A DNA stretch of 64,000 nt. It comes from Prolixibacter sp. NT017. GTDB taxonomy: Bacteria; Bacteroidota; Bacteroidia; Bacteroidales; Prolixibacteraceae. Shown here piece after piece: positions 1 through 7,885 of this stretch (position 1 is its first letter; each line of letters opens with the position of its first letter). The DNA is taken from contig NZ_BLAV01000001.1 of the NCBI RefSeq assembly GCF_009617875.1, forward strand, positions 2,976,001-3,040,000, read 5' to 3'. The position numbers were made by a program, and so were the translations under genes. The notes beneath the pieces are model-generated. The model saw only the letters and a program-made list of their open reading frames with translations, was not told where the DNA came from and did no database searches.

Positions 1-744
1 GACACCAGGATTTTTCACGAAGACCACTAAGAGTCCTATCATCGAAGCAGAACAACAGAAACATTTCTAACCACAGAAACTGGTTAGCACACGGTCACGA
101 TATATCGTGACCCTACCCGGCCGGCAGTTAACGGAACTGTGAGCAGCAAGTCATTCATTAATGCCTTTGTGGACTTTGCGCTTGCTTTGTGGCCATCGTG
201 GTTTAATTTCTTACCACGAAGGACACCCGGATTTTTCACGAAGAACACTAAGAGTCCCATCATCGGAGCTGAACAACAGTGACTTTTCTAACGACAAAAA
301 CTGGTTAGCACACGGTCACGATGTATCGTGACCCTACCCGGCCGGCAGCTAACGGAACTGTGAGCAGCAAGTCATTCATTAATGCCTCTGTGAACTTTGT
401 GGCCATCGTGGTTTAATTTCTTACCACGAAGGACACCAGGATTTTTCACGAAGACCACAAAGAGTCCCATCATCGAAGCCGAACAACAGTGACTTTTCTA
501 ACTACAGAAACTGGGTAGCACACGGCCACGATGTATCGTGACACTACCCGGCCGGCAGTTAACGGAACTGTGAGCAGCAAGTCATTCATTAATGCCTTTG
601 TGAACTTTGCGCTTGCCTTGTGGCCATCGTGGTTTAATTTCTTACCACGAAGGACACCAGGATTTTTCACGAAGACCACTAAGAGTCCTATCATCGGAGC
701 CGAACAACAGTAACTTTTCTAACGACAAAAACTGGTTAGCACAC

Positions 745-768
745 GGTCACGATGTATCGTGACCCTAC
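745..768 (-). repeat. REP-like palindrome with GTAG (representative copy)
   Basis: On the plus strand GGTCACGAT-gt-ATCGTGACC is a perfect 9-bp inverted repeat with a 2-nt loop, followed directly by CTAC. Read on the minus strand this is GTAG plus hairpin, the signature of REP elements recognised by REP-associated tyrosine transposases (RAYTs). Some copies (521 and 1604) carry ggccac on the left arm, which breaks one pair. Function as a RAYT target is inferred. Confidence 0.7.
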
Positions 769-848
769 CCGGCCGGCAGTTAACGGAACTGTGAGCAGCA
801 AGTCATTCATTAATGCCTTTGTGAACTTTGCGCTTGCCTTGTGGCCAT

Positions 849-870
849 CGTGGTTTAATTTCTTACCACG
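849..870. repeat. Second hairpin of the 221-bp unit (representative copy)
   Basis: CGTGGT and ACCACG flank a 10-nt AT-rich loop, a perfect 6-bp inverted repeat. It recurs in every unit of the array, about 100 bp after the GTAG palindrome, so each unit can form two hairpins. Confidence 0.6.
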
Positions 871-1706
871 AAGGACACCAGGATTTTTCACGAAGACCAC
901 TAAGAGTCCTATCATCGGAGCCGAACAACAGTAACTTTTCTAACGACAAAAACTGGTTAGCACACGGTCACGATGTATCGTGACCCTACCCGGCCGGCAG
1001 TTAACGGAACTGTGAGCAGCAAGTCATTCATTAATGCCTTTGTGAACTTTGCGCTTGCTTTGTGGCCATCGTGGTTTAATTTCTTACCACGAAGGACACT
1101 AAGAGTCCCATCATCGGAGCAAAACAACAGAAACTTTCCTAACTACAGAAACTGGGTAGCACACGGTCACGATGTATCGTGACCCTACCCGGCCGGCAGC
1201 TAACGGAACTGTGAGCAGCAAGTCATTCATTAATGCCTTTGTGAACTTTGCGCTTGCTTTGTGGCCATCGTGGTTTAATTTCTTACCACGAAGGACACCA
1301 GGATTTTTCACGAAGAACACTAAGAGTCCCATCATCGAAGCAGAACAACAGAAACTTTTCTAACGATAAAAACTGGGTAGCACACGGTCACGATGTATCG
1401 TGACCCTACCCGGCCGGCAGCTAACGGAACTGTGAGCAGCAAGTCATTCATTAATGCCTTTGTGGACTTTGCGCTTGCTTTGTGGCCATCGTGGTTTAAT
1501 TTCTTACCACGAAGAACACCAGGATTTTTCACGAAGACCACAAAGAGTCCCATCATCGAAGCCGAACAACAGAAACTTTTCTAACGACAAAAACTGGGTA
1601 GCACACGGCCACGATGTATCGTGACCCTACCCGGCCGGCAGCTAACGGAACATCGAAGCACAACCTGAAACATGAAACCTGAAACCTGAAACCGCGAAGC
1701 CGATCC

Positions 1707-3005
1707 CTACTCTTTCTTTATCCCAAAATTCTTATCAATCTTAATCAGTTTAGCCATGATGAAACCGGGGATGGTACACAACATCACCCAGAGGAAGAAG
1801 TGCTGATAACCTACCGTTTCCTGTATCCAGCCCGACACCATGCCGGGCACCATCATTCCCAGCGCCATGATTCCGGTGCTGAAAGCAAAATGCGCCGTCT
1901 GGTATTTCCCGGCCGACACGTACAACATGTACAGCGTGTAAGCCGTAAACCCGAATCCGTAGCCCAGCTGTTCCACACCCACCGACGTAATGACAATCCA
2001 CGTAGCCGACGGCTGAACATACGACAGGTACACGTACACCAGGTTCGGCAGGTTCATCGAGAAAACGAAGATCCAAAGCAACCGGCCGAATCCCATTCGG
2101 GAAGCCAGCCAGCCTCCGAGTATTCCACCAACCGTCAGGGCGATGATGCCCACCGTTCCGTAAGCCAGTCCCACCTGCTCGGTCGACAGCCCCAGGCCGC
2201 CCACACTCTTCGCGTCCAGCAAAAACGGCGACGCCATCTTCACGAGCTGTGATTCTCCCAGCCGGAACAACAACAAAAATCCAAGGATGGTCCAGATTTC
2301 CTTTTTCACAAAATAAGCCCGGATGGTTTCTCCGAACCCCGATAAAATCGTTTCGATGCTCACCGAAGCCTTCTGAACATCCTCATTGGGATGCGGCAGG
2401 AAGAACTTGTGATAAATGGCAAACAGCACAAACAGGATAGCCAGCACGGCAAAGGTAAATGCCCAGGCAAAGGCAATGCTCTTCTGCGACTCCGGTTCCC
2501 CAAAGTACGACGAGCCCTCGAGGTAGCCGGCCAGGATGACCAGAATCCCCTGCCCTGTCACCATGGCTATCCGGTAAAAGGTATTCCGGATACCCACAAA
2601 AAAGGCCTGCTCGTTTTCGGTCAGTCCCATCATGTAGAAGCCGTCCACCGAGATGTCGTGCGTGGCGGAGCTAAACGCCAGCAACCAGAAAAATGCCAGT
2701 GTTCCTTTGAAGAAAAAAGTGGTGGGAAGCGTAAAAGCCACACCAGCCAGTCCCGCCCCGATGAACAGCTGCATGGTGACAATCCACCAGCGCTTGCTCT
2801 TCAGCAGTTCCACGATGGGGCTCCAGAACGGCTTGATGACCCACGGGAGATAAAGCCAGCTGGTATAAAAAGCAATTTCGGCATTGGAAATATTCAGTCG
2901 CTTGTACATGATAACCGACACGGTCATCACTACGATGTATGGCATCCCCTCCGCGAAATACACGGTGGGAATCCAGCTCCAGGGATTTTGCTTTTTCTGC
3001 GGCAT
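1707..3005 (-). CDS. MFS transporter, AmpG-like
   Basis: The 432-residue protein is hydrophobic throughout, with about twelve predicted membrane segments and the length of major facilitator proteins. The N-terminus (WIPTVYFAEGMPY) and the WxxPxxELL stretch after the third segment resemble the AmpG/PAT branch, which carries muropeptides or similar solutes across the inner membrane. The substrate cannot be read from sequence. Its ATG lies one base after the stop codon of the upstream GNAT gene, so the two are almost certainly cotranscribed and translationally linked. It is the last gene before the repeat array. No recycling amidase or GH3 hexosaminidase lies beside it, so muropeptide uptake is only a family-level suggestion. 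Confidence 0.82.
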   Translation of the reverse strand: MPQKKQNPWSWIPTVYFAEGMPYIVVMTVSVIMYKRLNISNAEIAFYTSWLYLPWVIKPFWSPIVELLKSKRWWIVTMQLFIGAGLAGVAFTLPTTFFFKGTLAFFWLLAFSSATHDISVDGFYMMGLTENEQAFFVGIRNTFYRIAMVTGQGILVILAGYLEGSSYFGEPESQKSIAFAWAFTFAVLAILFVLFAIYHKFFLPHPNEDVQKASVSIETILSGFGETIRAYFVKKEIWTILGFLLLFRLGESQLVKMASPFLLDAKSVGGLGLSTEQVGLAYGTVGIIALTVGGILGGWLASRMGFGRLLWIFVFSMNLPNLVYVYLSYVQPSATWIVITSVGVEQLGYGFGFTAYTLYMLYVSAGKYQTAHFAFSTGIMALGMMVPGMVSGWIQETVGYQHFFLWVMLCTIPGFIMAKLIKIDKNFGIKKE

Positions 3006-3006
3006 G

Positions 3007-3501
3007 CTATTTTTCGGTATCGATGGACCGTTCGAGATACGGATAAACAGGTTCGGTGAAGTGATATTTCCGGTACAGCTTCTCGCCGTCCTTCGACGTG
3101 TGCAGCGCCACCTTGCTGATGCCCCGCTTTTTCGCTTCGTCGAGCAACGCCTCCAGGATAACCGACGATACGCCCTGCCGGCGGGCTTCCGGAACGGTGT
3201 ACATGTTCAGGATATCGCCTTCGAGGTACATGGTTTTGTATATGTCGCCCGGAATCTCCTTGATGACCATCCCGCCAAAACTCACAACCCGTTCCTCCAG
3301 CTCGGCATAAAAAGCAATGAACCGGCCTTCGGTCAATGCCCGGTCAAAATAGCGCGTGAGGTCTTCCAGCAGTTTCAGTTTGTACCGCTCGTCCATTTCT
3401 CCCTGGAGCTCGGTGAGGTACCTCATCCGGTAAGCAACCAACAGCGGCACATCGCCAACGTCTGCTTTCCGGACAATCAGTTGGGCAGGATCGATTTTCA
3501 T
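3007..3501 (-). CDS. GNAT-family N-acetyltransferase
   Basis: This 164-residue protein has the GNAT fold pattern. Motif A with the acetyl-CoA pyrophosphate loop R-R-Q-G-V-S is at residues 107-112, followed by helix residues up to about 125, and the C-terminal Y-R-K-Y-H-F element (143-148) matches the usual LYxKxGF motif. It probably transfers an acetyl group from acetyl-CoA to a small amine or a protein N-terminus, substrate unknown. It is the first gene of a two-gene unit with the MFS transporter, separated by one base. An acetyltransferase next to an exporter could indicate modification plus export of an amine compound, but that is inference. Confidence 0.85.
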   Translation of the reverse strand: MKIDPAQLIVRKADVGDVPLLVAYRMRYLTELQGEMDERYKLKLLEDLTRYFDRALTEGRFIAFYAELEERVVSFGGMVIKEIPGDIYKTMYLEGDILNMYTVPEARRQGVSSVILEALLDEAKKRGISKVALHTSKDGEKLYRKYHFTEPVYPYLERSIDTEK

Positions 3502-3879
3502 CTTGTTTGTATTCGGGTTTAGTACATCTCGTTAAAAACATAAAAATAGCATAGTTTTCCGGATGTAGCGGAATGGGCGTATTCAATTTTTGTGCAATAA
3601 CGATTTCATTACATTGACAGAACAGCGAGACGGCTTTTGACCGACTCAGCCCAAAACCTCAAACTCGTCAACAATAGAAATAACAGTAACCACAGAAACA
3701 ACAGAAACTTCTTCCCAACCTGAAACCTGGATACTGCACGGCCACAATATATCGTGGCCCTACGAGGCCGGCACTAACCGAACACCGAAGCCGAACAACA
3801 GTGACGATAGAAACAAAAGGAACAACAGTAACCGAGCAGCGTCGCCTGTAACCTGAAACTTCTACCAAGAGACCCGTCC
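3502..3879. other. Intergenic region with a decayed 221-bp-family copy
   Basis: No credible gene. From about 3665 the sequence repeats words of the left-edge array (gccgaacaacagtgac, ctgaaacctg, aacaacagaaact) in a scrambled, diverged form around one palindrome. It therefore looks like an old member of the same repeat family. Confidence 0.6.
3740..3763 (-). repeat. Diverged GTAG palindrome, solitary copy
   Basis: GGCCACAAT-at-ATCGTGGCC pairs in eight of nine positions and is followed directly by CTAC, so GTAG plus hairpin is kept on the minus strand. Compared with the array (GGTCAC/GTGACC) both arms have changed together (GGCCAC/GTGGCC). This compensatory substitution argues that the hairpin itself is maintained. 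Confidence 0.65.
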
Positions 3880-4278
3880 CCTGAATCATCTAGCCCGTCT
3901 CTTGAGCCAACTGCGGCACTCCTTGAAGCAACTCATCCTATCCTTGAACCGGTTATGGTCGCTCTTAAGCCGGTTAAGCTAAGACTTGAGTCAATTTAAT
4001 AGAAACTTGAGCCAACTAACCTGTTTCTTACGCCGGAAACTTTTAGCCTGATGACGGAAGAATTTAGCCTTACGCCGACAAAATTTAGCCTGAAGAGAGA
4101 ATATTTTAGCTTTATAAAAACAAGTTTTAGCCTTATGGCAGAAGAAATTATCCTTAAGACAACAAAACTTAGCCCGGAGCAAAGAGAATTTAGCCTCATG
4201 CCAACTGGTTTTAGCCTTACGGCGATAAAAATTATTACCAACAGGGAAAAACATAGCCTTGAATGGGTTGCGGAAAGC
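3880..4278. repeat. 21-bp period minisatellite, 18-19 units, no indels
   Basis: Units beginning ctt(g/a)agcc or a diverged form start at 3901 and every 21 bp after that to 4258, with one likely earlier unit at 3880. Phase is exact over 18 units although units share only about a third to a half of their bases. Early units read cttgagccaac; later ones read ttttagcc or atttagcc. Because 21 is a multiple of three, several frames are open for long stretches and would encode heptads, but stops interrupt each frame somewhere. I regard it as non-coding or a decayed coding repeat. Confidence 0.8.
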
Positions 4279-4445
4279 ATTTGGGAAGTTGTTCTTTTCC
4301 CTGCAGGCGTTGACCGGGAAATTACCAGGCATAGGTCGGTCGGTGAAGGAGAAGAAATGTTCCCGCCAACATCTTGCAGGTCCTGACACCACGTTTTTCG
4401 CAAGTTTTATTTGGTGAACAATAAGTTCTGAGAAATATTTTCTAT

Positions 4446-4549
4446 CTTGAAAAGCCCTAACGTTCAATGAAGATGGACAAAGATTTACATACAAAGCATT
4501 CTCTGCAGGTGTGTTTTCCACCCCAGATGGGTATGGAAAGAGGACCTTT
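4446..4549. repeat. 104-bp direct repeat, copy 1 (left flank of GNAT cassette)
   Basis: This block matches 5117-5220 at about 99 of 104 positions. It starts with codons for L-E-K-P and a stop, as does copy 2, which begins inside the end of the intervening gene. The reading frame before copy 1 is open for only about a dozen codons, so a truncated earlier gene is possible. An imperfect hairpin occupies 4507-4547: AGGT, TTTCCA and CCCA on the left pair with TGGG, TGGAAA and ACCT on the right, with small bulges. Confidence 0.85.
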
Positions 4550-4639
4550 ACGTAACGATATAAGAAAAATAAGCACACGGATATTTACACATACGTCGTA
4601 GGGCATTAAGACAAACTCAAACGAACAAGGAATCCTGGT

Positions 4640-5131
4640 ATGACAAACCATACACCTGCCATAAAACTTAGGCCAACGAAGATTTCGGACTTAGACATTT
4701 TGTTTCAGTTTCAAACTGACAAAGAAAGTGGATACTTAGCTGCATTTATGCCCAAAGACCCAACGGACAAATCTGCTTACATCAGCAAATACACAAAATT
4801 GCTAGACGACCCAACCGTCAATAATCAAACCATCACCATCGACCATATTATCGTAGGAAGCGTTGCTAAGTTTGTCATGGAAGGTCAAACAGAAATTACG
4901 TATTGGATTGACAGAAAATTTTGGGGACAAGGCATTGCCACAAAAGCAGTAAAAGAATTTCTGACCATTGAAACTACCAGACCAATTTTCGGACGAGTTG
5001 CATTTGACAATTTTGGTTCACAGAAAGTATTGGAAAAATGTGGTTTTAATAAAGTCGGCACCGACAAGGGATTTGCCAATGCCCGACAAATGGAAATTGA
5101 AGAATTTATTTATAAACTTGAAAAGCCCTAA
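4640..5131 (+). CDS. GNAT acetyltransferase, RimJ/RimL type
   Basis: The 163-residue protein opens with the L-R-P-T strand typical of RimJ/RimL-like acetyltransferases. The acetyl-CoA loop FWGQGIAT is at 94-101, preceded by the ITYWI strand, and the N-x-x-S plus VLEKCGF signature is at 124-136. It likely acetylates a protein or small molecule amine, substrate unknown. The gene is AT-rich compared with neighbours. It sits between two 104-bp direct repeats, the right one starting within its last four codons. That arrangement is what a mobile gene cassette looks like and suggests acquisition separate from its surroundings. Confidence 0.88.
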   Translation: MTNHTPAIKLRPTKISDLDILFQFQTDKESGYLAAFMPKDPTDKSAYISKYTKLLDDPTVNNQTITIDHIIVGSVAKFVMEGQTEITYWIDRKFWGQGIATKAVKEFLTIETTRPIFGRVAFDNFGSQKVLEKCGFNKVGTDKGFANARQMEIEEFIYKLEKP

Positions 5132-5220
5132 CGCTCAATGAAGATGGACAAAGACTTACATACAAAGCGTTCTCAGCAGGTGTGTTTTCCACCCCATATG
5201 GGTATGGAAAGAGGACCTTT
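5117..5220. repeat. 104-bp direct repeat, copy 2 (right flank of GNAT cassette)
   Basis: About 99/104 identical to 4446-4549, with a 671-bp period. It overlaps the last 15 bases of the GNAT gene. The AACGCT and AGCGTT ends at 5131-5170 are complementary, and 5178-5218 folds into an imperfect hairpin centred on the perfect palindrome CCCATATGGG, with TTTCCA/TGGAAA and AGGT/ACCT arms outside it. Confidence 0.85.
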
Positions 5221-5264
5221 TCATGAAGCTAGAAGAAAAAAGCACTATCCTAAAAACTGTGTAA

Positions 5265-5735
5265 ATGAAACTATCGGGTGACATCTCACCGGTTCTTTAC
5301 TTAACACCAATAGGATTGGTATTTTACACCTTACTGTTCTCAGTTCTGGGAACCGTTGATGAACTGGTTGAAGCTTCCTGGCCTTTATTAGTAGCCTTCG
5401 GGGTAATTATCCTGGTTATTTGGGTTTTATTTCTACAACTCAGCAATGTCTATTTTGATACCGATAAGCTGTATGTACATTCCACTATAAAAAATAAGTT
5501 GAAGAAACAGATTGCACTGGAAAATATTACGGATATCAGTTTTTGGATTTATATCATTCGAATCATCTACCTTGATAGCAGGAAGCAGAAAAGAAAAATA
5601 TACACCATTGCTGACAGAAAAACTGCAAGTAATGAATTGGGGACTTCCGAATCTCCGTTTTACGAATTCTTTTGGGGCAAACCAAAGAATCGAATCTTAT
5701 TACTGGAAGAATTAATTAAAAACAAGAAACATTAA
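5265..5735 (+). CDS. Small membrane protein with PH-like region, function unknown
   Basis: I do not recognise a named family. The 156-residue protein has two hydrophobic segments at about 11-30 and 38-58, then a soluble part with alternating strands (VYFDTDKLYVHS, KKQIALENITDIS, IYTIADRK) that resembles the bacterial PH-like domains found behind paired membrane helices in other Bacteroidota proteins. The rest is charged and ends in a lysine-rich tail. It begins 44 bp after the second 104-bp repeat, so it could belong to the same acquired block. AT-rich like the GNAT gene before it. Confidence 0.7.
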   Translation: MKLSGDISPVLYLTPIGLVFYTLLFSVLGTVDELVEASWPLLVAFGVIILVIWVLFLQLSNVYFDTDKLYVHSTIKNKLKKQIALENITDISFWIYIIRIIYLDSRKQKRKIYTIADRKTASNELGTSESPFYEFFWGKPKNRILLLEELIKNKKH

Positions 5736-5912
5736 TCTCAAACTGTTAACCGGTTCCAAAATATCCCCAAAGCTTCAGGGTGTTGTCTTTCATCATTCCA
5801 TCTTTACTGTTGATGCTTCCCCTATCACTCAAAGTGCGTAATACCTTGTTTAAAAGCTTCATTCCAACTCCCCGTCCCCCTCTTCCATTCCTTTTTTCCT
5901 TAAAACATTTGC

Positions 5913-5955
5913 GTAGTTAAATGACTACACATATATTTGTAGCCAAATAGCTACA
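5913..5955. promoter_or_regulatory. Two ArsR-type operator palindromes
   Basis: GTAGT-6 nt-ACTAC at 5913-5928 and TGTAGC-6 nt-GCTACA at 5938-5955 are two inverted repeats of related sequence with the same spacer, centred 26 bp apart. They lie 25-67 bp before the ArsR start codon. The position and form fit autorepression by the downstream regulator, an inference from family behaviour. Confidence 0.65.
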
Positions 5956-5979
5956 CAATAAACACCAAAGGATGTACCG

Positions 5980-6303
5980 ATGAACTTAAGACGAGACGTA
6001 TTCCAAGCCATAGCCGACCCTACCCGCAGGGCGATACTCCTGCTGGTGGCATCGCAATCGCTCACGGCAGGTGCCATTGCCTCCAACTTCGATACGGCCC
6101 GACCGACCGTTTCGAAACATCTGCAAATCCTAACCGAGTGCGAACTGCTGACGCAAGAGCAAAACGGCAGGGCCATCTATTATCATCTGAATCCGCAAAA
6201 GATGAAAGAGATTGCCGACTTCATTGAGCCATTCCGGAAGCTTTGGGACGACCGGTTTAACAAGCTGGAATCGATCATGAAAAACTATAAATCTGATAAA
6301 TAA
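5980..6303 (+). CDS. ArsR-family transcriptional regulator
   Basis: The 107-residue protein is a winged-helix repressor of the metal-independent ArsR group. The N-terminal [10 protein letters not shown] helix is followed by a helix-turn-helix with recognition helix [11 protein letters not shown] at 41-51 and a wing ending in [10 protein letters not shown]. There is no CxC metal motif, so it probably senses something other than a thiophilic metal. It lies three bases before an SRPBCC gene, the common partner of this regulator type, and behind two matching palindromes that are probably its own operators. Confidence 0.92.
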   Translation: MNLRRDVFQAIADPTRRAILLLVASQSLTAGAIASNFDTARPTVSKHLQILTECELLTQEQNGRAIYYHLNPQKMKEIADFIEPFRKLWDDRFNKLESIMKNYKSDK

Positions 6304-6306
6304 CCA

Positions 6307-6795
6307 ATGATGGAGAGAAAGACAAAAGTCGATGCTGAAGAGGGCAAACACGACATCCTGATTACACGGGAATTTGATTTGCCGGTGGAATTACTTTTCA
6401 AAGCCTATGCAGAGCCCGACATTGTAGCGCAGTGGATGGGGACGAAAGTATTGAAACTGGAAAGTAAAAAGCACGGTAGCTACCAGTTCGAAACAACCGA
6501 TGCCCAGGGGAATGTCGTATTTCGGGCCAACGGGACCATCCATGAGTTTACTCCGAACCAGCGAATCGTCCGCACATTTGAAATGGAAAATGCACCTTTC
6601 CCGGTTCAGCTGGAGTTCCTGGAATTCAAAAGCCTTACCGACGAAACCAGCCAACTCACCATGCACATGGTGTTTCGCTCAGTCGCCGATAGAAACCAGT
6701 TGCTGCAGATGCCTTTTGCTCAAGGCATCAACATGGCACACGACCGGTTACAGGATATCGTTAGCAAAATAACCGGTTATAATTTTAGGAGTTAA
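6307..6795 (+). CDS. SRPBCC (AHSA1-like) domain protein
   Basis: This 162-residue protein has the AHSA1/START-like pattern: the ITREFDLPVELLFKAYAEP opening, W-M-G near residue 45, a central strand run with F-x-A-N-G-T-I-H-E, and a C-terminal amphipathic helix (QGINMAHDRLQDIV). Such proteins form a deep hydrophobic cavity and are thought to bind small hydrophobic ligands. No enzymatic activity can be assigned. It follows the ArsR gene by three bases, so the two are cotranscribed. Confidence 0.9.
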   Translation: MMERKTKVDAEEGKHDILITREFDLPVELLFKAYAEPDIVAQWMGTKVLKLESKKHGSYQFETTDAQGNVVFRANGTIHEFTPNQRIVRTFEMENAPFPVQLEFLEFKSLTDETSQLTMHMVFRSVADRNQLLQMPFAQGINMAHDRLQDIVSKITGYNFRS

Positions 6796-6887
6796 AAACA
6801 CTCGTATTCAAGTCTAGAAAAGACTGATAGATAACAGAGGTAAAGACAAAAATTATTTGCAAATCAACCATTCAAAAAAGATAAGCT

Positions 6888-7253
6888 ATGAATATTCTAT
6901 TATGGGTTCTTCAAATACTGCTCGCCCTGCATACAATCATGGGCGCAATATGGAAATTTTCCAATCCCGAACAAACCGTACCTTCTTTGCAGGCGATTCC
7001 TCACGTGGTCTGGCTTGCTTTGAGCGTCGTTGAGTTTCTTTGTGCCCTTGGGCTCATCCTTCCGGCATTCATAAAACGCCTTGGTATCCTCACTCCCATC
7101 GCCGCACTCGTTATCGTTGCTGAAATGCTCCTGTATATCGGATTGAATCTTTTCTCAGGCAATGCAGTATACAGTGAAATAGTCTACTGGTTGGTAGTTG
7201 CCGCTATCAGTGCGTTTATTGCGTACGGCAGGATAGTGCTCAAGCCGCTTTAA
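6888..7253 (+). CDS. DoxX-family membrane protein
   Basis: The 121-residue protein consists of four hydrophobic segments with short loops, as in DoxX/DoxD-like proteins. The G-x-x-K-F opening (GAIWKFSNPEQ) and the LGLILPAF segment fit that family. It is an inner-membrane protein of uncertain role, often encoded beside SRPBCC and ArsR genes in Bacteroidota. It starts 92 bp after the SRPBCC gene with no terminator between, so it likely belongs to the same unit. Confidence 0.85.
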   Translation: MNILLWVLQILLALHTIMGAIWKFSNPEQTVPSLQAIPHVVWLALSVVEFLCALGLILPAFIKRLGILTPIAALVIVAEMLLYIGLNLFSGNAVYSEIVYWLVVAAISAFIAYGRIVLKPL

Positions 7254-7303
7254 TATTTTAGGAACAAAAAATCATTGAATCAGAAGATTGTAAACAGACC
7301 GAC

Positions 7304-7885
7304 ATGAATCCGAAAGTTGACGAGTTTTTAAGCAAAGCCCAAAAGTGGCAGGGCGAGATGACGAAGCTAAGAAGCGTCGTGCTCGATTGCGGACTGAACG
7401 AAGAAGTGAAATGGATGCATCCCTGCTACACCTATCAGAACAGTAACGTGGTGTTGATACATGGCTTTAAGGAATACTGTGCACTCCTGTTCTTCAAAGG
7501 CGCTTTATTAAAAGACACCGATGGGATTCTCATTCAGCAAACAGAGAACGTGCAGGCAGGCCGTCAGATTCGGTTCACCAACCTGCAGGAAATCGTCGAA
7601 CTGGAAGCAACCATCAAAGCCTATATCTTCGAAGCCATTGAAGTGGAGAAAGCCGGTTTGAAAGTGGAGATGAAAAAGACGAAGGATTATCCTGTCCCGG
7701 AAGAACTTCAAACAAAGCTGGATGAAAGTCCGGCCCTGAAAACTGCTTTCGAGGCTTTAACTCCCGGACGGCAACGGGCCTATCTTTTTCATTTCGGTCA
7801 ACCCAAACAATCGAAAACCCGGACGGCCAGAGTGGAGAAATGCATTCCGCAGATTCTGGATGGGAAGGGATTGAATGATCGGTAG
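7304..7885 (+). CDS. YdeI/DUF1801-type protein
   Basis: The 193-residue protein has two parts. The N-terminal DUF1801-like domain (about 1-115) includes WMHPCYTYQNSNVVLIHGF and an FFKGALLKD strand. The C-terminal part (about 125-193) matches the YdeI/OmdA-type tail with TPGRQRAYLFHF and TRTARVEKCIPQILDGKG. B. subtilis YdeI has been tied to iron or antimicrobial resistance, but the biochemical role is unknown. Its end overlaps or abuts the next gene, so translation is probably coupled. Confidence 0.88.
   Translation: MNPKVDEFLSKAQKWQGEMTKLRSVVLDCGLNEEVKWMHPCYTYQNSNVVLIHGFKEYCALLFFKGALLKDTDGILIQQTENVQAGRQIRFTNLQEIVELEATIKAYIFEAIEVEKAGLKVEMKKTKDYPVPEELQTKLDESPALKTAFEALTPGRQRAYLFHFGQPKQSKTRTARVEKCIPQILDGKGLNDR

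Larger units (their letters stand above)
1..1650. repeat. Tandem array of ~221-bp units with GTAG-preceded palindromes
   Basis: The conserved cacggt/ccacgat motif recurs at 90, 311, 521, 742, 963, 1162, 1383 and 1604, giving seven full units of 221, 210, 221, 221, 199, 221 and 221 bp plus a partial unit at each end. The array continues off the left edge. The two short units lack 11 and 22 bp, each loss lying between short direct repeats inside the unit, as slippage would produce. Each unit has a 9-bp palindrome immediately followed by ctac, so the minus strand reads GTAG then a hairpin, and a second hairpin CGTGGT-10 nt-ACCACG. Neighbouring units are nearly identical. No transposase is present in the window. 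The layout resembles REP/BIME repeats. Confidence 0.9.

Noticed and set aside
470..1584. Repeated 60- and 74-codon frames in the left array (both strands)
   Set aside because: They are by-products of the repeat unit. Unit lengths 221, 210 and 199 are not consistent multiples of three, and there is no ribosome site or protein-like pattern.
1..1650. CRISPR array
   Set aside because: Units are tandem and near-identical along their whole length; there are no unique spacers and no cas genes. The 21- and 41-bp arrays fail for the same reason.
1800..2440. 150- and 63-codon plus-strand frames inside the MFS gene
   Set aside because: Antisense shadows of a clear 12-helix transporter with good codon use.
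3991..4578. 195-, 135- and 111-codon frames over the 21-bp array
   Set aside because: Several overlapping frames are open at once because the period is a multiple of three. None has a family pattern, and all run into unrelated flanking sequence.
4446..5220. Canonical integron attC sites
   Set aside because: The 104-bp repeats fold into hairpins, but no RYYYAAC/GTTRRRY pair is present (right-hand box reads GTTCTCA) and there is no intI. Kept as a cassette-like finding only.
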